In this document: piece after piece, positions 21,032-30,255 of the stretch
Layout of the letters: each line of letters begins with the position of its first letter
How positions within the stretch are numbered: the first letter of the stretch is position 1
Assembly: GCF_000219625.1 (NCBI RefSeq)
Contig: NC_018216.1
Span: 434,001-498,000 of the forward strand
DNA length: 64,000 nt
Source of the DNA: Zymoseptoria tritici IPO323
Lineage: Eukaryota; Ascomycota; Dothideomycetes; Mycosphaerellales; Mycosphaerellaceae
Direction of reading: 5' to 3'
The notes under the pieces: generated by a model
Told to the model about the DNA's origin: nothing
Database searches by the model: none
The model's input: the letters and a program-made list of their open reading frames with translations, nothing else
Made by a program: the position numbers and the translations under genes

Positions 21032-21373
21032 TCAGCCCCCCTTGTCCATCTTCTCCTCAGACAACACATCCAGCTTTGTGAAATATCCTTGGCTTCGAAT
21101 CTTTCCAACGTCACTCAGCTTATTCCACCTTGCCGCCACAGAGTCAATACGGCCAAGGTTCTTTCTTGACAGCCCAGGAAACATCAACGTTGCCGGAGCT
21201 CTCCGAAGACATTCCCCGCATCAATTGCCCGGCACTGTCGGTGGATAGCGAGAGACCTCCGTCCTCTCTATTCTTGCCGACGACGTCAGTCACAGCCTCG
21301 CCCATTGCGGCGCCGCAGAAAATATCCAGAAACACGTTATTATTCGTGTGATGTTCAAAGAGCATGGATGTAG
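21032..21373 (-). pseudogene. Coding-like remnant next to paralogue A
   Basis: Directly downstream of paralogue A on the minus strand. Two protein-like readings exist in different frames: NNVFLDIFCGAAMGEAVTDVVGK, and later NKLSDVGKIRSQGYFTKLDV ending at a TGA at 21032-21034. They would be continuous if one base were removed near the AAGAAAGAAC run around 21160. This could be the frame-shifted tail of paralogue A or a separate dead gene. No similarity to the C-terminal module of paralogues B and C is evident. Confidence 0.25.
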
Positions 21374-22583
21374 TCACCTCCGAGGTGACTGCGGTCCGAC
21401 AGTCGAAGTTCTAGCTGACCTAGGCTCTCGAGTCGCAGAGCTCGGTGTCGTCCTGGAATCTCTTCGCAATGACAAGCAGCCGTCGTGCGAGTCGTCTCTG
21501 ACAGACCCAAACTGCTCAAGTAATCGAATGAGGCGCTTCGCGGGGATGTGGTAGCCCTCAGAATCATCGGGATCCCGATCATCGATGCTCGAACAAGTGT
21601 CCACAACGGGATCATTTCGACCGTGGCCCCGTGAGCGCTTCTTGCCACGCGAGCTTGAAGACGGTGTCGTGCGGCTCTTGCTGCCATTTCCGGCACGCTT
21701 GCGCTTTGCACGCCATGACTCCTTACGGCCTCTCAAGGGATCTTCTTTATCCCATTCATTCTCCGCACTACGGATGTCAGCACAGTCAATTTAATGTCGA
21801 AGACGATATCTTACTCAGGCTGCTGGACTCTCATGCGGCTCAACGCACGCTTGGAGAATATCCCAGGCTCCGACGCCGCCAGGGTGGTCTCATTCGTGTA
21901 ACCTCCACCACTCTTCCAAAATCGCCAAAGAGGATCCGTCGACTCATTCAAGCCCGCTTCGTCCGTGGGGACTTTCTCGAGCAAAGCGAACACCTCCCTG
22001 CGTGCGTTCGGGGGACCAAGCCAAGCCGCCAAAGTCCAAACCTGTGCAAGTCAGCCAGTGAGCTTCGAAGTGGTGAATACGTAGATGGACTTGCGTGGTT
22101 CAACATCTCCTTCTCCGTCGCTGGATCAATCCACCTGAAAATGAAAACGTTCGACTGGAGAGGCTGGCCATTGCCACACGCCTTGCACTGCAGCAGCATT
22201 GTTACCGGCAATTGGGGTTTCGCGAGGACATGAGGCTCAACTTCGTTCGGGTCCGCACCGGCGGTGATCTGATCGAAGTGGCTCTTCTTGACCTCTGCAA
22301 AGGACAGCATCCCGTTGACACTCATAGTCTCGTCGGAGAGATCTCCAAGCCAGGCACCTATCTTCACAAGTCCTCCAGCGTCGAAGTGTCCACCTCGATC
22401 GGCGGCGCCAGCGGAACATCCATATGTGCTCGGAAGTGAATTCAAATGCAGCTCAATGTCGTCGGTTTCGTCGGAGCGAGGCTCTGTCGCACTGCCGGCG
22501 GACTGTTGGAATGCTGCCAGTTCTTTCTGAGGCCGACGAGGCATCGTGTGGGTGAAGTTTATTTGGAATGGTTGGGAAGTCAT
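21374..22583 (-). CDS. Truncated member (copy A) of the local three-gene family
   Basis: Three exons on the minus strand: 22095-22583, 21815-22041 and 21374-21767 (369 residues; a later ATG at 22544 is possible). The first intron (22042-22094) starts GCAAGT rather than GT, a GC-AG intron that alone keeps the frame. The second is 47 bp (GTAAGA...GTAG, branch GCTGAC). Shared blocks with copies B and C: IGAWLGD...VNGMLSFAEV, VEPHVLA...LLQCKACG...FIFRWID, then VWTLAAWLG...REVFALLEKVP...LWRFWKSGGGYTNETTLA, then a basic KRKRAG/GKKRSRG nuclear-localisation-like patch. It lacks the N-terminal RIGLRGIC module (exons 1-2 of B and C) and the C-terminal module. It is probably a partial, possibly decaying, duplicate. 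Function unknown. Confidence 0.6.
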
Positions 22584-23016
22584 GCAAGACGAGTAAAGGC
22601 CAGAACAAACACTGAAAGAAGGGCAGGAAAAGATGCACTGATCCGGGAAGGCGCTGTGGACTACCGGCCGACTGGAAAATTGCCGCCGCATTTTGTGACA
22701 TGTCGTTTCTCGCACGCGCCTTGTCGCAATCAGTCACGCACTGAAATGCGGCTGAAATGCATGTATCCGTGTGACGTTTCCGACTAGCTGGACAGACCGC
22801 TCTTTGCACTTCCGCTGGAGTTTCAAAATGAATATTGAGGAGACCGAGCTGAGATATGAGCGACCATGCGGGATCGAGCCAACATTCCATCGTTGCGCGC
22901 AGCTTCTTGGAATCCTCCGTCTGGGCGTGATGGAAGTTTCAAACCAATGAATTATCATCGTCTACGCATATTCTCACGTCCGTCCTGCGGAAATATGCCC
23001 CGCGGAAATGTGCCCA
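22584..23016 (-). other. Spacer between paralogue A and pantothenate kinase
   Basis: Checked for the missing first exons of paralogue A (RIGLRGIC module). None is present on either strand. Short overlapping frames only. Confidence 0.4.
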
Positions 23017-24411
23017 TCATGATCCCTCTCCGGGCTCCACACTACCCCTTCTTCCCCACCCTCCTACTTCCCTCTTCACAAATGCTCCCACAGCACCAAG
23101 ATACCCCTCATGTCTCAGGAAGAATGCCTGCTTCAAGCCTTTACTCCAGAACTTGATCGCAAAACTCAGCGTGTGAATCGTCTGCTGATGTCCGCGAATG
23201 AACGATCCTCCAAAGTAAATTCGTTTCAGATCGTGTTTCTCCGACTGCAGATATGCGATTTGTCCAATGTTGTTGCTGATGGCGTAGAGGAGACTTCTTG
23301 AAATGTCTTCCGGTTTGAACATTCTTCCAGCATCAACAACTCCGTTGCTGCGATCCTCGCCATCGAAGTCCATCCGGCTCGACTTGGCTCTTCGTTCTTC
23401 TTCGCCATTACTGCATCCTCCTCCATCTTCCGCCACTCGTTCCGCTTCTCGTTTCCTCTTCAGCACTTTACCAAATGAACTCGCAATCGTCTTCTCGCTC
23501 AGCCCAATTTTCTCATACCCCGTACCTTCACCATAGATGTCTCCAACCAGTAAATCCACATTACTATTATCACCTTTGTCCGCCATGGCCAACATGTCGT
23601 CAAAGTTTCTCGCTCCGGTCAACAAGCTTAGCAAACCCCACAATGTACCGCCTCCCAAGGACGTACCGCCGATACGCTGATATTGAGACGGAGCAGAGAC
23701 TTTGATCATCGACACGCCGGAGCCGATGTTGACGAGCAAGTAGGGGTAGACGTCTCCTTTCGGTTCCTGGAATTCGATGGCATTCTCCGGGTCTGAGTCA
23801 TCGTAGGTAAAGACTTCGTTGGGAATCTGGGTGATGAAGAAGTCCAGGCCGTGGATGAGGCATGCCATTTCGTCTTCCCGCTCGACCTCCACGCCGAGTT
23901 TTGCCCGGATACGGTCGTAAAATTTGAAGGCGCCGCCGCCAGTTGCCATGATGCTGAGCGTTGTCGGACTTTTGCCATCGGTCGTGGATTGCTGGTGTTT
24001 CACTTGGAGCGTCCGGAGGTATTCGATGCATTCGTCGATCTTTTCCGTTTCGAAAGAGAGGAAGGATAGACGGCCGCCAGACTCGGCGTTCCCATTCTCG
24101 CGGGTAAAGTAGACGACTTTTGCGAGGGAGCCGCCGATGTCTGCGGCTACGTGGCTGACAACGGAGGTGTGGTTTGGTAGCCGGATGTCGCGCTTGTGGT
24201 GTTGGAATGGTGCGTCTTCGGGAGGACTGTCGGAAACGGCGCTGATTGGTGACCGTTCCGGAGATGCGTCGTCGTCTTCGTGGTCAATAATGTAGGCACC
24301 TGTTACGTTGATCTTGATGGAGCCGGGTTGGGCGATGGCGAGTTGCATGTCCGCAGAGGTGGAGAGACGGCGTTTCTTAGTGAGAGAGAGGCGTTCTATT
24401 GAGGCCGCCAT
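23017..24411 (-). CDS. CAB1: Pantothenate kinase (eukaryotic type II)
   Basis: Intronless, 464 residues from ATG 24411. It catalyses ATP-dependent phosphorylation of pantothenate, the first and regulated step of coenzyme A synthesis. Visible family motifs: nucleotide-binding DIGGSLAKVVYF near residue 90, ATGGGAFKFYD, the catalytic E within GVEVEREDEMACLIHGLDFF, VNIGSGVSMIKV, GTSLGGGTLWGLLSLLTG and, near the end, NNIGQIAYLQSE plus IYFGGSFIRG. A disordered N-terminus of about 85 residues and an acidic/Ser-rich insert (about residues 320-350, GGGCSNGEEERRAKSS) are additions relative to the S. cerevisiae enzyme. Its stop is about 430 bp from the start of paralogue A, on the same strand. Confidence 0.96.
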   Translation of the reverse strand: MAASIERLSLTKKRRLSTSADMQLAIAQPGSIKINVTGAYIIDHEDDDASPERSPISAVSDSPPEDAPFQHHKRDIRLPNHTSVVSHVAADIGGSLAKVVYFTRENGNAESGGRLSFLSFETEKIDECIEYLRTLQVKHQQSTTDGKSPTTLSIMATGGGAFKFYDRIRAKLGVEVEREDEMACLIHGLDFFITQIPNEVFTYDDSDPENAIEFQEPKGDVYPYLLVNIGSGVSMIKVSAPSQYQRIGGTSLGGGTLWGLLSLLTGARNFDDMLAMADKGDNSNVDLLVGDIYGEGTGYEKIGLSEKTIASSFGKVLKRKREAERVAEDGGGCSNGEEERRAKSSRMDFDGEDRSNGVVDAGRMFKPEDISRSLLYAISNNIGQIAYLQSEKHDLKRIYFGGSFIRGHQQTIHTLSFAIKFWSKGLKQAFFLRHEGYLGAVGAFVKREVGGWGRRGSVEPGEGS

Positions 24412-24905
24412 GGTTGGAATCGTTTGAAGTCTTTCAATTCGTGGTGAAGGTTGCGGTATAGAATGAGTTTGTTGCCCACGTGCTCGACTGCCGGATATGT
24501 TGAAAGAGCTCGTGCCGTCGATCAGGCCAGTCTTACGGTATTGCTTGGTGTGTGCTGGAGAGGAGCAGAACAGCGATAGGTACAGACGTTATGCAACTTC
24601 CTCTCGGCATATTGCTGGATGTATCGCGGGACGTGGTTGTTTGAATGCTGGTAGAATGGCAAGGGAGGTCTTCTCATTCTCAACTTAATGGCCGAGGTGC
24701 ATTCGGGCAAGCGGTTGACAAATTGGCCAGGGTCCATCAAAAATATGCAGCCGCGATGGAAACGCCACAGCCGCGTCGGCAAGGAAAGCTTATCTTATCT
24801 TCAGGTTACCTAAGCGGTGGAGATCCAGGTGCTCTTGACCTTCTTCACGAGAGTCTCGAATCTCTACGCGCCACCGTCCTTCCACCAACTCACAACTCAG
24901 CAGCC

Positions 24906-25781
24906 ATGGGCAACGACGGCGGCTCAATTCCCACGCGCCGCGAACTCGTGAAAGAATCCGCCAAAAATCCAACAACTGCCCAGCTCAAAGAAACCCTCGC
25001 CGAACGCCAAACCTACCTTTGGACCACCGATCCGATCTCGCGCGAACCGCTCAAATCACCTGTCGTGTCCGACTCCGCAGGGAAATTGTACAACAAAGCC
25101 ACAATCCTCGAGTTTCTGGTCGAAGGCAAGAGAGCGGAAGATGCAGAGCGGGAGCTGGGTGGACGGGTGGCAGGGCCGAAGGACTTGGTCGAGGTGAAGT
25201 TCACTGCAGATGGAGACGATGATGGCAAAGCGATGTGGAAGTGCCCTGTCACAGGCGATAAACTTGGACCTGGATCGAAGGCTGTATACATCGTTCCGTG
25301 CGGTCACGCATTCTCCGGAACCGCGATCAAGGAAGTTGCGGTGGCTTCGGCCGAGGGAGAAGTGGGCAAGAAGAAATGTCTTACGTGTGATGGAGAGTAT
25401 GCGGAGAATGATGTGGTGCCGATAGTGCCGGTCACCGAGGTGGAGGTTGCGAGACTGGTATTGAGAGTCAAGACTTTGAAGGAGAAAGGACTGGCCCACT
25501 CTTTGAAGAAATTGGGCAAGGAAGGGAAGAAGCGGAAGAAGGGCGCCGTGGAGGAGACTGGTGCGAAGGACGGCGAGAAGACTGCTTCGAATGGTATCAA
25601 CAACGCTTCTACTGCGAGCTTGACAGCAAAGGTGATGCAGGAGCAAGAGAAGAGCAAGAAGAGAAAGATGGAGAATGAGAATGTGAGGAGTTTGTTCTCG
25701 TCGAGGGATCAGAGTCAGCCGATTGGGAAAAGCGCAGACTTCATGACGAGAGGATACAGCTTGCCCTCGAAAGCGAAGTGA
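24906..25781 (+). CDS. RTF2: Replication termination factor 2 (Rtf2)
   Basis: Intronless, 291 residues from ATG 24906 (MGNDGGSIPTRRELVK). The upstream in-frame extension to 24645 is rejected because Rtf2 proteins begin with MGNDGG(S)IP. The conserved N-terminal half carries two RING-like half sites: WTTDPISREPLKSPVVSDSAGKLYNKATILEFL, and WKCPVTGDKLG...YIVPCGHAFSGTAIKE...KKCLTCDGEYAENDVVPI. These give a C-H-C-C zinc arrangement related to U-box/RING folds. The tail is Lys-rich and disordered, with KKRKK and KKRKME nuclear signals, and ends in FMTRGYSLPSKAK. In S. pombe Rtf2 stabilises paused forks at the RTS1 barrier. It is also implicated in intron splicing. Confidence 0.95.
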   Translation: MGNDGGSIPTRRELVKESAKNPTTAQLKETLAERQTYLWTTDPISREPLKSPVVSDSAGKLYNKATILEFLVEGKRAEDAERELGGRVAGPKDLVEVKFTADGDDDGKAMWKCPVTGDKLGPGSKAVYIVPCGHAFSGTAIKEVAVASAEGEVGKKKCLTCDGEYAENDVVPIVPVTEVEVARLVLRVKTLKEKGLAHSLKKLGKEGKKRKKGAVEETGAKDGEKTASNGINNASTASLTAKVMQEQEKSKKRKMENENVRSLFSSRDQSQPIGKSADFMTRGYSLPSKAK

Positions 25782-27416
25782 GCGAAAGCTGCGACGAATG
25801 GACAAATGTGCGACTCCTCCAGAGTGCAACCACTGCATAGCTGGGGGAAGGCCGGGTGTTGTGGGCTGATCTCACGGGATGTAACGCCAGGTTGTAGATC
25901 GGTACATCAACAGATCAGGCCAGGATAACGACACTGCAAGTTTTGCACCGATCAGCATCAGGCAGTCCGTCGTTCAGTCGATTCTTCACTCTCCTCATCG
26001 AGTCTCCTGGAGTATGAAAGGAGGAGTTCTTGCCGGTGCTGGACAAGACCTGCGCGCGCGCCCTACTCGCCGAGCTATCTATCGAGTACCGTAATGGCCA
26101 AATGGGTTTCTTGGCTGGCATCACGATGGAACTCCTCCTCGCGCGGTCCGCGCACCACATCTCTCGCATCACCTTCACCTTTCGCAACAGATCGGCGTCG
26201 CGGTATCTCCAAATAGCCGACGGCGAAAGCAGGTACTGCTACGAATAAGCCAGCAGTGATCGCGTGAGAGAGACCGACGGCCCAGAATCCAGCGTCGAGG
26301 AACGAGAATCGGGAATCCCGCACTGTAACGGTAATGGGGAGCGCAAATGCCCGACAGATCCTGTCGACAAGGCGGCTCAGGTTGTCAATGTGGGGAGTTC
26401 GTCTTGGTCGGACATTGGACGGTCCGCCGAGCGGAACAAAGAGCGTCCGGGGTTTGGACGTAATGCTGGCATTCAAATGTACCTTAGGCATGCCCGGCAC
26501 AGCACCGACTTCCGTAAATCCTTCAGCTGGACCACCCTACTATGTTCCCGTTCCCCATTCGTCTCTCGCTAGCTTCACGGTCTTTCGACGGCGGATACTT
26601 TGTGCGGAAGAGCCGACCCAACCTGGAGGCCTTCCAAAGCCAGAGTGCCGAGGCCACATCCAAACAATCTTGGAGCTGCCGTATCATTTCAATGCCTCGT
26701 TCTGCTCACCCAAGGCACTGAGTAGACTCTCGGTGGTTCTGCTTGCCTCGGGCCACCCGATGGCAGGACCTCGATGCCGAAGTGGGGATGGAGGCTGTAG
26801 TTGAGCCGTTCTGCCAGTGGGAATCTTCCGTTCTGTGGTTGCGTGTGCCGTTCGAGCTCATCTCGACAGCAAGATTGTCCCCTGCTGGGTCGGCATGCAA
26901 TTTCTTTCGGAAAAGTGAGAGCCGCTTTGCTCATGGTTGCGTTGCACTTCACTTCGCCAAGAGGCATTGTGCAGCAGCATGGAAGTGCCGTGCTGCCTCG
27001 GTGAGCGGTGATTCTCACTCTGTTGTGGCATTATCACTCAGTTGAGGTAGCTGTGCGGTTCATTTGAAAGCTCAACCTCACTACGTTGGTGTGAGGGGGC
27101 AGCTGTGTACCCAGGTGCCCGGTGCGCCCCTGACGACAGAAGTCGCTTCAAAGAACAGCACGCAGACCACCGACCCATTTGTGCTTATCAGCTACTGCAA
27201 TGTACCGAGCCACCGGCATCTCACTGCGCGTTCGAAGCTTCCGTTCTTTGGACGCACAATGCAGAAAGCACCGCCAAGTGCGGCCCTCCCGCCTCGAGTG
27301 CGCCCTCCTCAAATCTGAGTCCCGCCCTCTTCCTCACTTCAACATCCTCCAGGTCTCTACACTCAACACCCTTCTCACTCAACATCACCTCGAATCGCGT
27401 AAATCGCTCGCCCACT
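25782..27416 (+). other. 1.6 kb without a gene model I can defend
   Basis: Contains the RTF2 3' flank and the promoter of paralogue B. On the minus strand 26075-26540 reads through a hydrophobic stretch (FLDAGFWAVGLSHAITAGLFVAVPAFAVGYLEI) that could be a membrane segment. On the plus strand 26334-26804 is also open, and the two overlap. Neither shows convincing splice sites or a known domain. A GCGCGCGC run lies near 26053. Confidence 0.4.
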
Positions 27417-29419
27417 ATGCCGTCTCACAATCCAGGCGTCAAGGAGCTTGCCTCGAGAATTGGCTTGCGCGGCATTTGCACTGCAAAAAAAGGCGACATG
27501 AGTGCACACCCGACTTTGCAGCTCTTCTGGGAGAAGGTTTCTAAGTTGTGCAAGAGCCAATACATGCGCTCATGCGAAGACATCCGGGAAGCAGAGGACA
27601 TTCAACGAGCAGCACTGGAGATGTTCAACGCATACGCCCCTGAGCTTTGGAAACGTCCGACGCATGGCGAGACTCGTGGCTGGCTTTACTCTCCTGGAGA
27701 AGTGCGGCACACCCCATTCAAGGAACCGTCCTCTTCGAACACATCCGCTGACTTACACTAGGGATGGGCAGCATGCTCACGCTACACACGCGATCTCTTC
27801 TACGACTCGCAGAGTGACCGTGAATTGTAAGCATTGCGCATGCACCCCTCCAAGCGACAACGACTGACTAAGGGTAGCCTCCGGACCACTCTCACTGAAC
27901 TGATTATCAAACGAATCCTCAATCATCACAAGCGACACTATCGGCAGTCTCTACGGTACTCGTCGGAAGCCAGCTTCGGTCCGGATGCGAGTCTCGCAGG
28001 TTCATCTTTCCAGTGCTTTGGCAGCGGACTCCCGATCACGAACCATCAAGACGCTACATGGCCCAACGAGCAGGGCATTTGGCTCGGGTCGTATGATGAA
28101 GAAAAGGAGCAAGTCAATGGGATGTCATTCGAAGAGCTCAACTCCAAATACTTTGACGATACCACAGGAGGCACACAGACAACTGGAGTTGAACCTGAGG
28201 TGTTCGCTTGCTCGGAAGAGCCAATGGAGATGATCGTTCAATGCAAAGCATGCGCAACGAAAGGCCATTCAACCGCCTTGACTGCCGAAATATGGGCTTT
28301 TGAGTGGTCGGAATCTGACACGGCCACACACATGTCGTTCAGTGTGAGTCACTGACCTTCGCCGTGTTGGATCCGTATGTCAGGGTCAAAGCTGATAACT
28401 CCAGGTCTGGACGTACCCTTGTTTTCTCAACGGCAAGAAAGTGTTCGCAATACTCAAGCCGGTACCAGAACACGAATTGAAACGCCTTGGATCTGCAAAA
28501 CTCTGGCAATTCTGGCTTATCGACGGAGGATACACGAAAACAACATTTCTTGCACAGACTCAGGGTCCTGTTGCTCTATCCCACAACGCTGGCGCAACTG
28601 CTTCCATACTCCAAAATGAAAGGTAAGAGCATACAGTCCACGAACACCAATCGATCGCGTGCTAATTTCTTATTGCACAGACCTCAGTATGCCAGAAAAA
28701 GCACTCCGACAACTGGTGCGATTGGTGGTAAGGGCAAGAAGCGCGCTCGGGAATACAGTTCTACGAACAGAGCCGAAGAAATCTTCAGAAGCATCCGCAA
28801 ACAGTGTGTCGAGCACTCCGATCGCTCTGGATCTCCTCCGAAGGGTGGCAATGATTGGGATAGCATGTATGACGTTACACCCCGACCTGATCTTGACACG
28901 ACACGCAAGACAGCAAACACCATGGCAACAAGGCCAGCAGGTTCAGGGCAGCACGTACGGACAGGCGTGGGAGAGCCCAATATCGGCAGCGGTGTTGATC
29001 GTCAGGGCACGGCGCAAGCTGATCAGGCCTCCTCATTGTTTGCGCACGCCGCTGGATTACCCTCGTCCTCCGGCCGCCCATCGGAAAGAGCCCCTTTACT
29101 CACCATTACCCCGCCGCTCCAACCCGAGATACGCTTCGAACTCTGGATGAGATCTTCTGCAATCAAAGGCGTCAAGATTGTCATGCTGTCCGACAGGCTT
29201 GCCGTGGAAGACGTCTTCGCTGCCGCCCACAAGAAGATTGGCAAGAGACTTGGAGATAGGGAAGGCAGAGATATCACGGGAATTCTCGTAGAGATTCCCG
29301 GCGAGAATGATCCGATCTGCGTCGAACATGACGGTGCCGATGAGTGGGATGCGGTGCTTCGCAGCGTGAAAGACGCTGGTCTTGTGAAGCTGTATGGAAC
29401 TGTCGAGTGCGAGGCTTGA
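27417..29419 (+). CDS. Copy B of the local three-gene family, unknown function
   Basis: Five exons: 27417-27701, 27762-27826, 27878-28343, 28405-28622 and 28681-29419. Introns are 51-61 bp with GT-AG ends and branch points such as CGCTGAC; product 590 residues. Order of blocks: N-terminal helical module (SRIGLRGIC...ELWKRP...WLYSPGE, residues 1-95); GWAACSRYTRDLFYDSQSDREF; a middle module (GIWLGSYDEEKEQVNGMSFEEL...VEPEVFACS...VQCKAC...WAFEWSES); VWTYPCFLNGKKVFAILKPVPE...LWQFWLIDGGYTKTTFLA; a basic patch KGKKRAR (about 363) suggesting nuclear location; and a C-terminal module (about 490-590, FELWMRSSAIKGVKIVMLSD...VEDVF) that looks beta-grasp-like. The same exon layout and intron phases occur in copy C. 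No known family recognised. Confidence 0.88.
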
Positions 29420-30255
29420 AGGAGAGCCAGAAGAGTAAAGTCGTCACGTCGGCAACGCTGTGGCAGCACATCGCAGTTGTTCATGAGGGATCCTGTCAGT
29501 CAGTGGCATCATTTGAAATGGGACGCCTCACAAAGGGCTGCTTACATACACACGCCTAATCTGCTGTACCTTCCAAAACTACGAAGTGCCTGGTAGGTGG
29601 CCGTGTGCGTGTCGAGGTCAAGAAACGTATGCCTTGGGCATCCGCAGACTCACGTGGATCTTGGGGTCGAGCCGGAGAACTGGCAGGCTCTTTTGTGGTC
29701 TTTCACTCGTCCGGACCCCGGTTCAATTGTGCACCGCCCAATTTTGACCTCTCCAGAAGTGTACTTGGCGAATTGGCGGGCGGCAGACCAGTAGTAACCC
29801 AGTAGAACATTGAAGCTTCTTCTCTCCCGTGCTAGACGGAGTACACCAATGGTATGCAAGGCGTATCGCTGCATTCACTTCAGCAGTTGTAGTCGCTCGC
29901 GGTTACACTAGCGGCTGAACCACGGCATGATCTGCACCAGGGATTCACATGGTCTACATCTGTTCGCTTGCACAACGTCTTCAAGATCAATCCTCTGTAT
30001 ACCGATTCCCTTTGCCTCGCCGACCGCCGTCAACCTGTGCTGTTCTCATCATTTCGGAGGCCAGAACGTGCCACGGAATGGAGAGGACGTCGGTGGTTGT
30101 CTAAGCGCGTTGCCGGCGTTCGAGGCGTCTCACGACCCACCCAACATTGCCACACCGCCGCTGTCACCGTCTTCACAAATTCCACGTTGCCCGTGTAGCC
30201 TGCTGTCGCGATGCGGCTCAGCGCCTCCTAGGCCTTGGATTTCGGACTCCTCTCC
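29420..30255 (+). other. Region upstream of the histidine kinase
   Basis: Mostly featureless. The part 30070-30200 has a protein-like reading in another frame (LSALPAFEASHDPPNIATPPLSPSS). It might be an N-terminal exon of the kinase, but the only bridging introns I can draw are under 40 bp, so I did not include it. Confidence 0.4.

Noticed and set aside
23017..24411. Possible internal intron in pantothenate kinase around the acidic insert
   Set aside because: No good donor/acceptor pair was found, and the insert is compatible with a disordered loop in fungal homologues.
26075..26804. Membrane-protein-like frame on the minus strand and an overlapping open frame on the plus strand
   Set aside because: Both strands are open, no splice signals decide between them, and no domain is recognised; recorded only as unresolved spacer.
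29968..30255. Upstream exon for the histidine kinase
   Set aside because: The protein-like reading is in another frame and the only bridging introns would be under 40 bp; kept out of the model until transcripts are seen.
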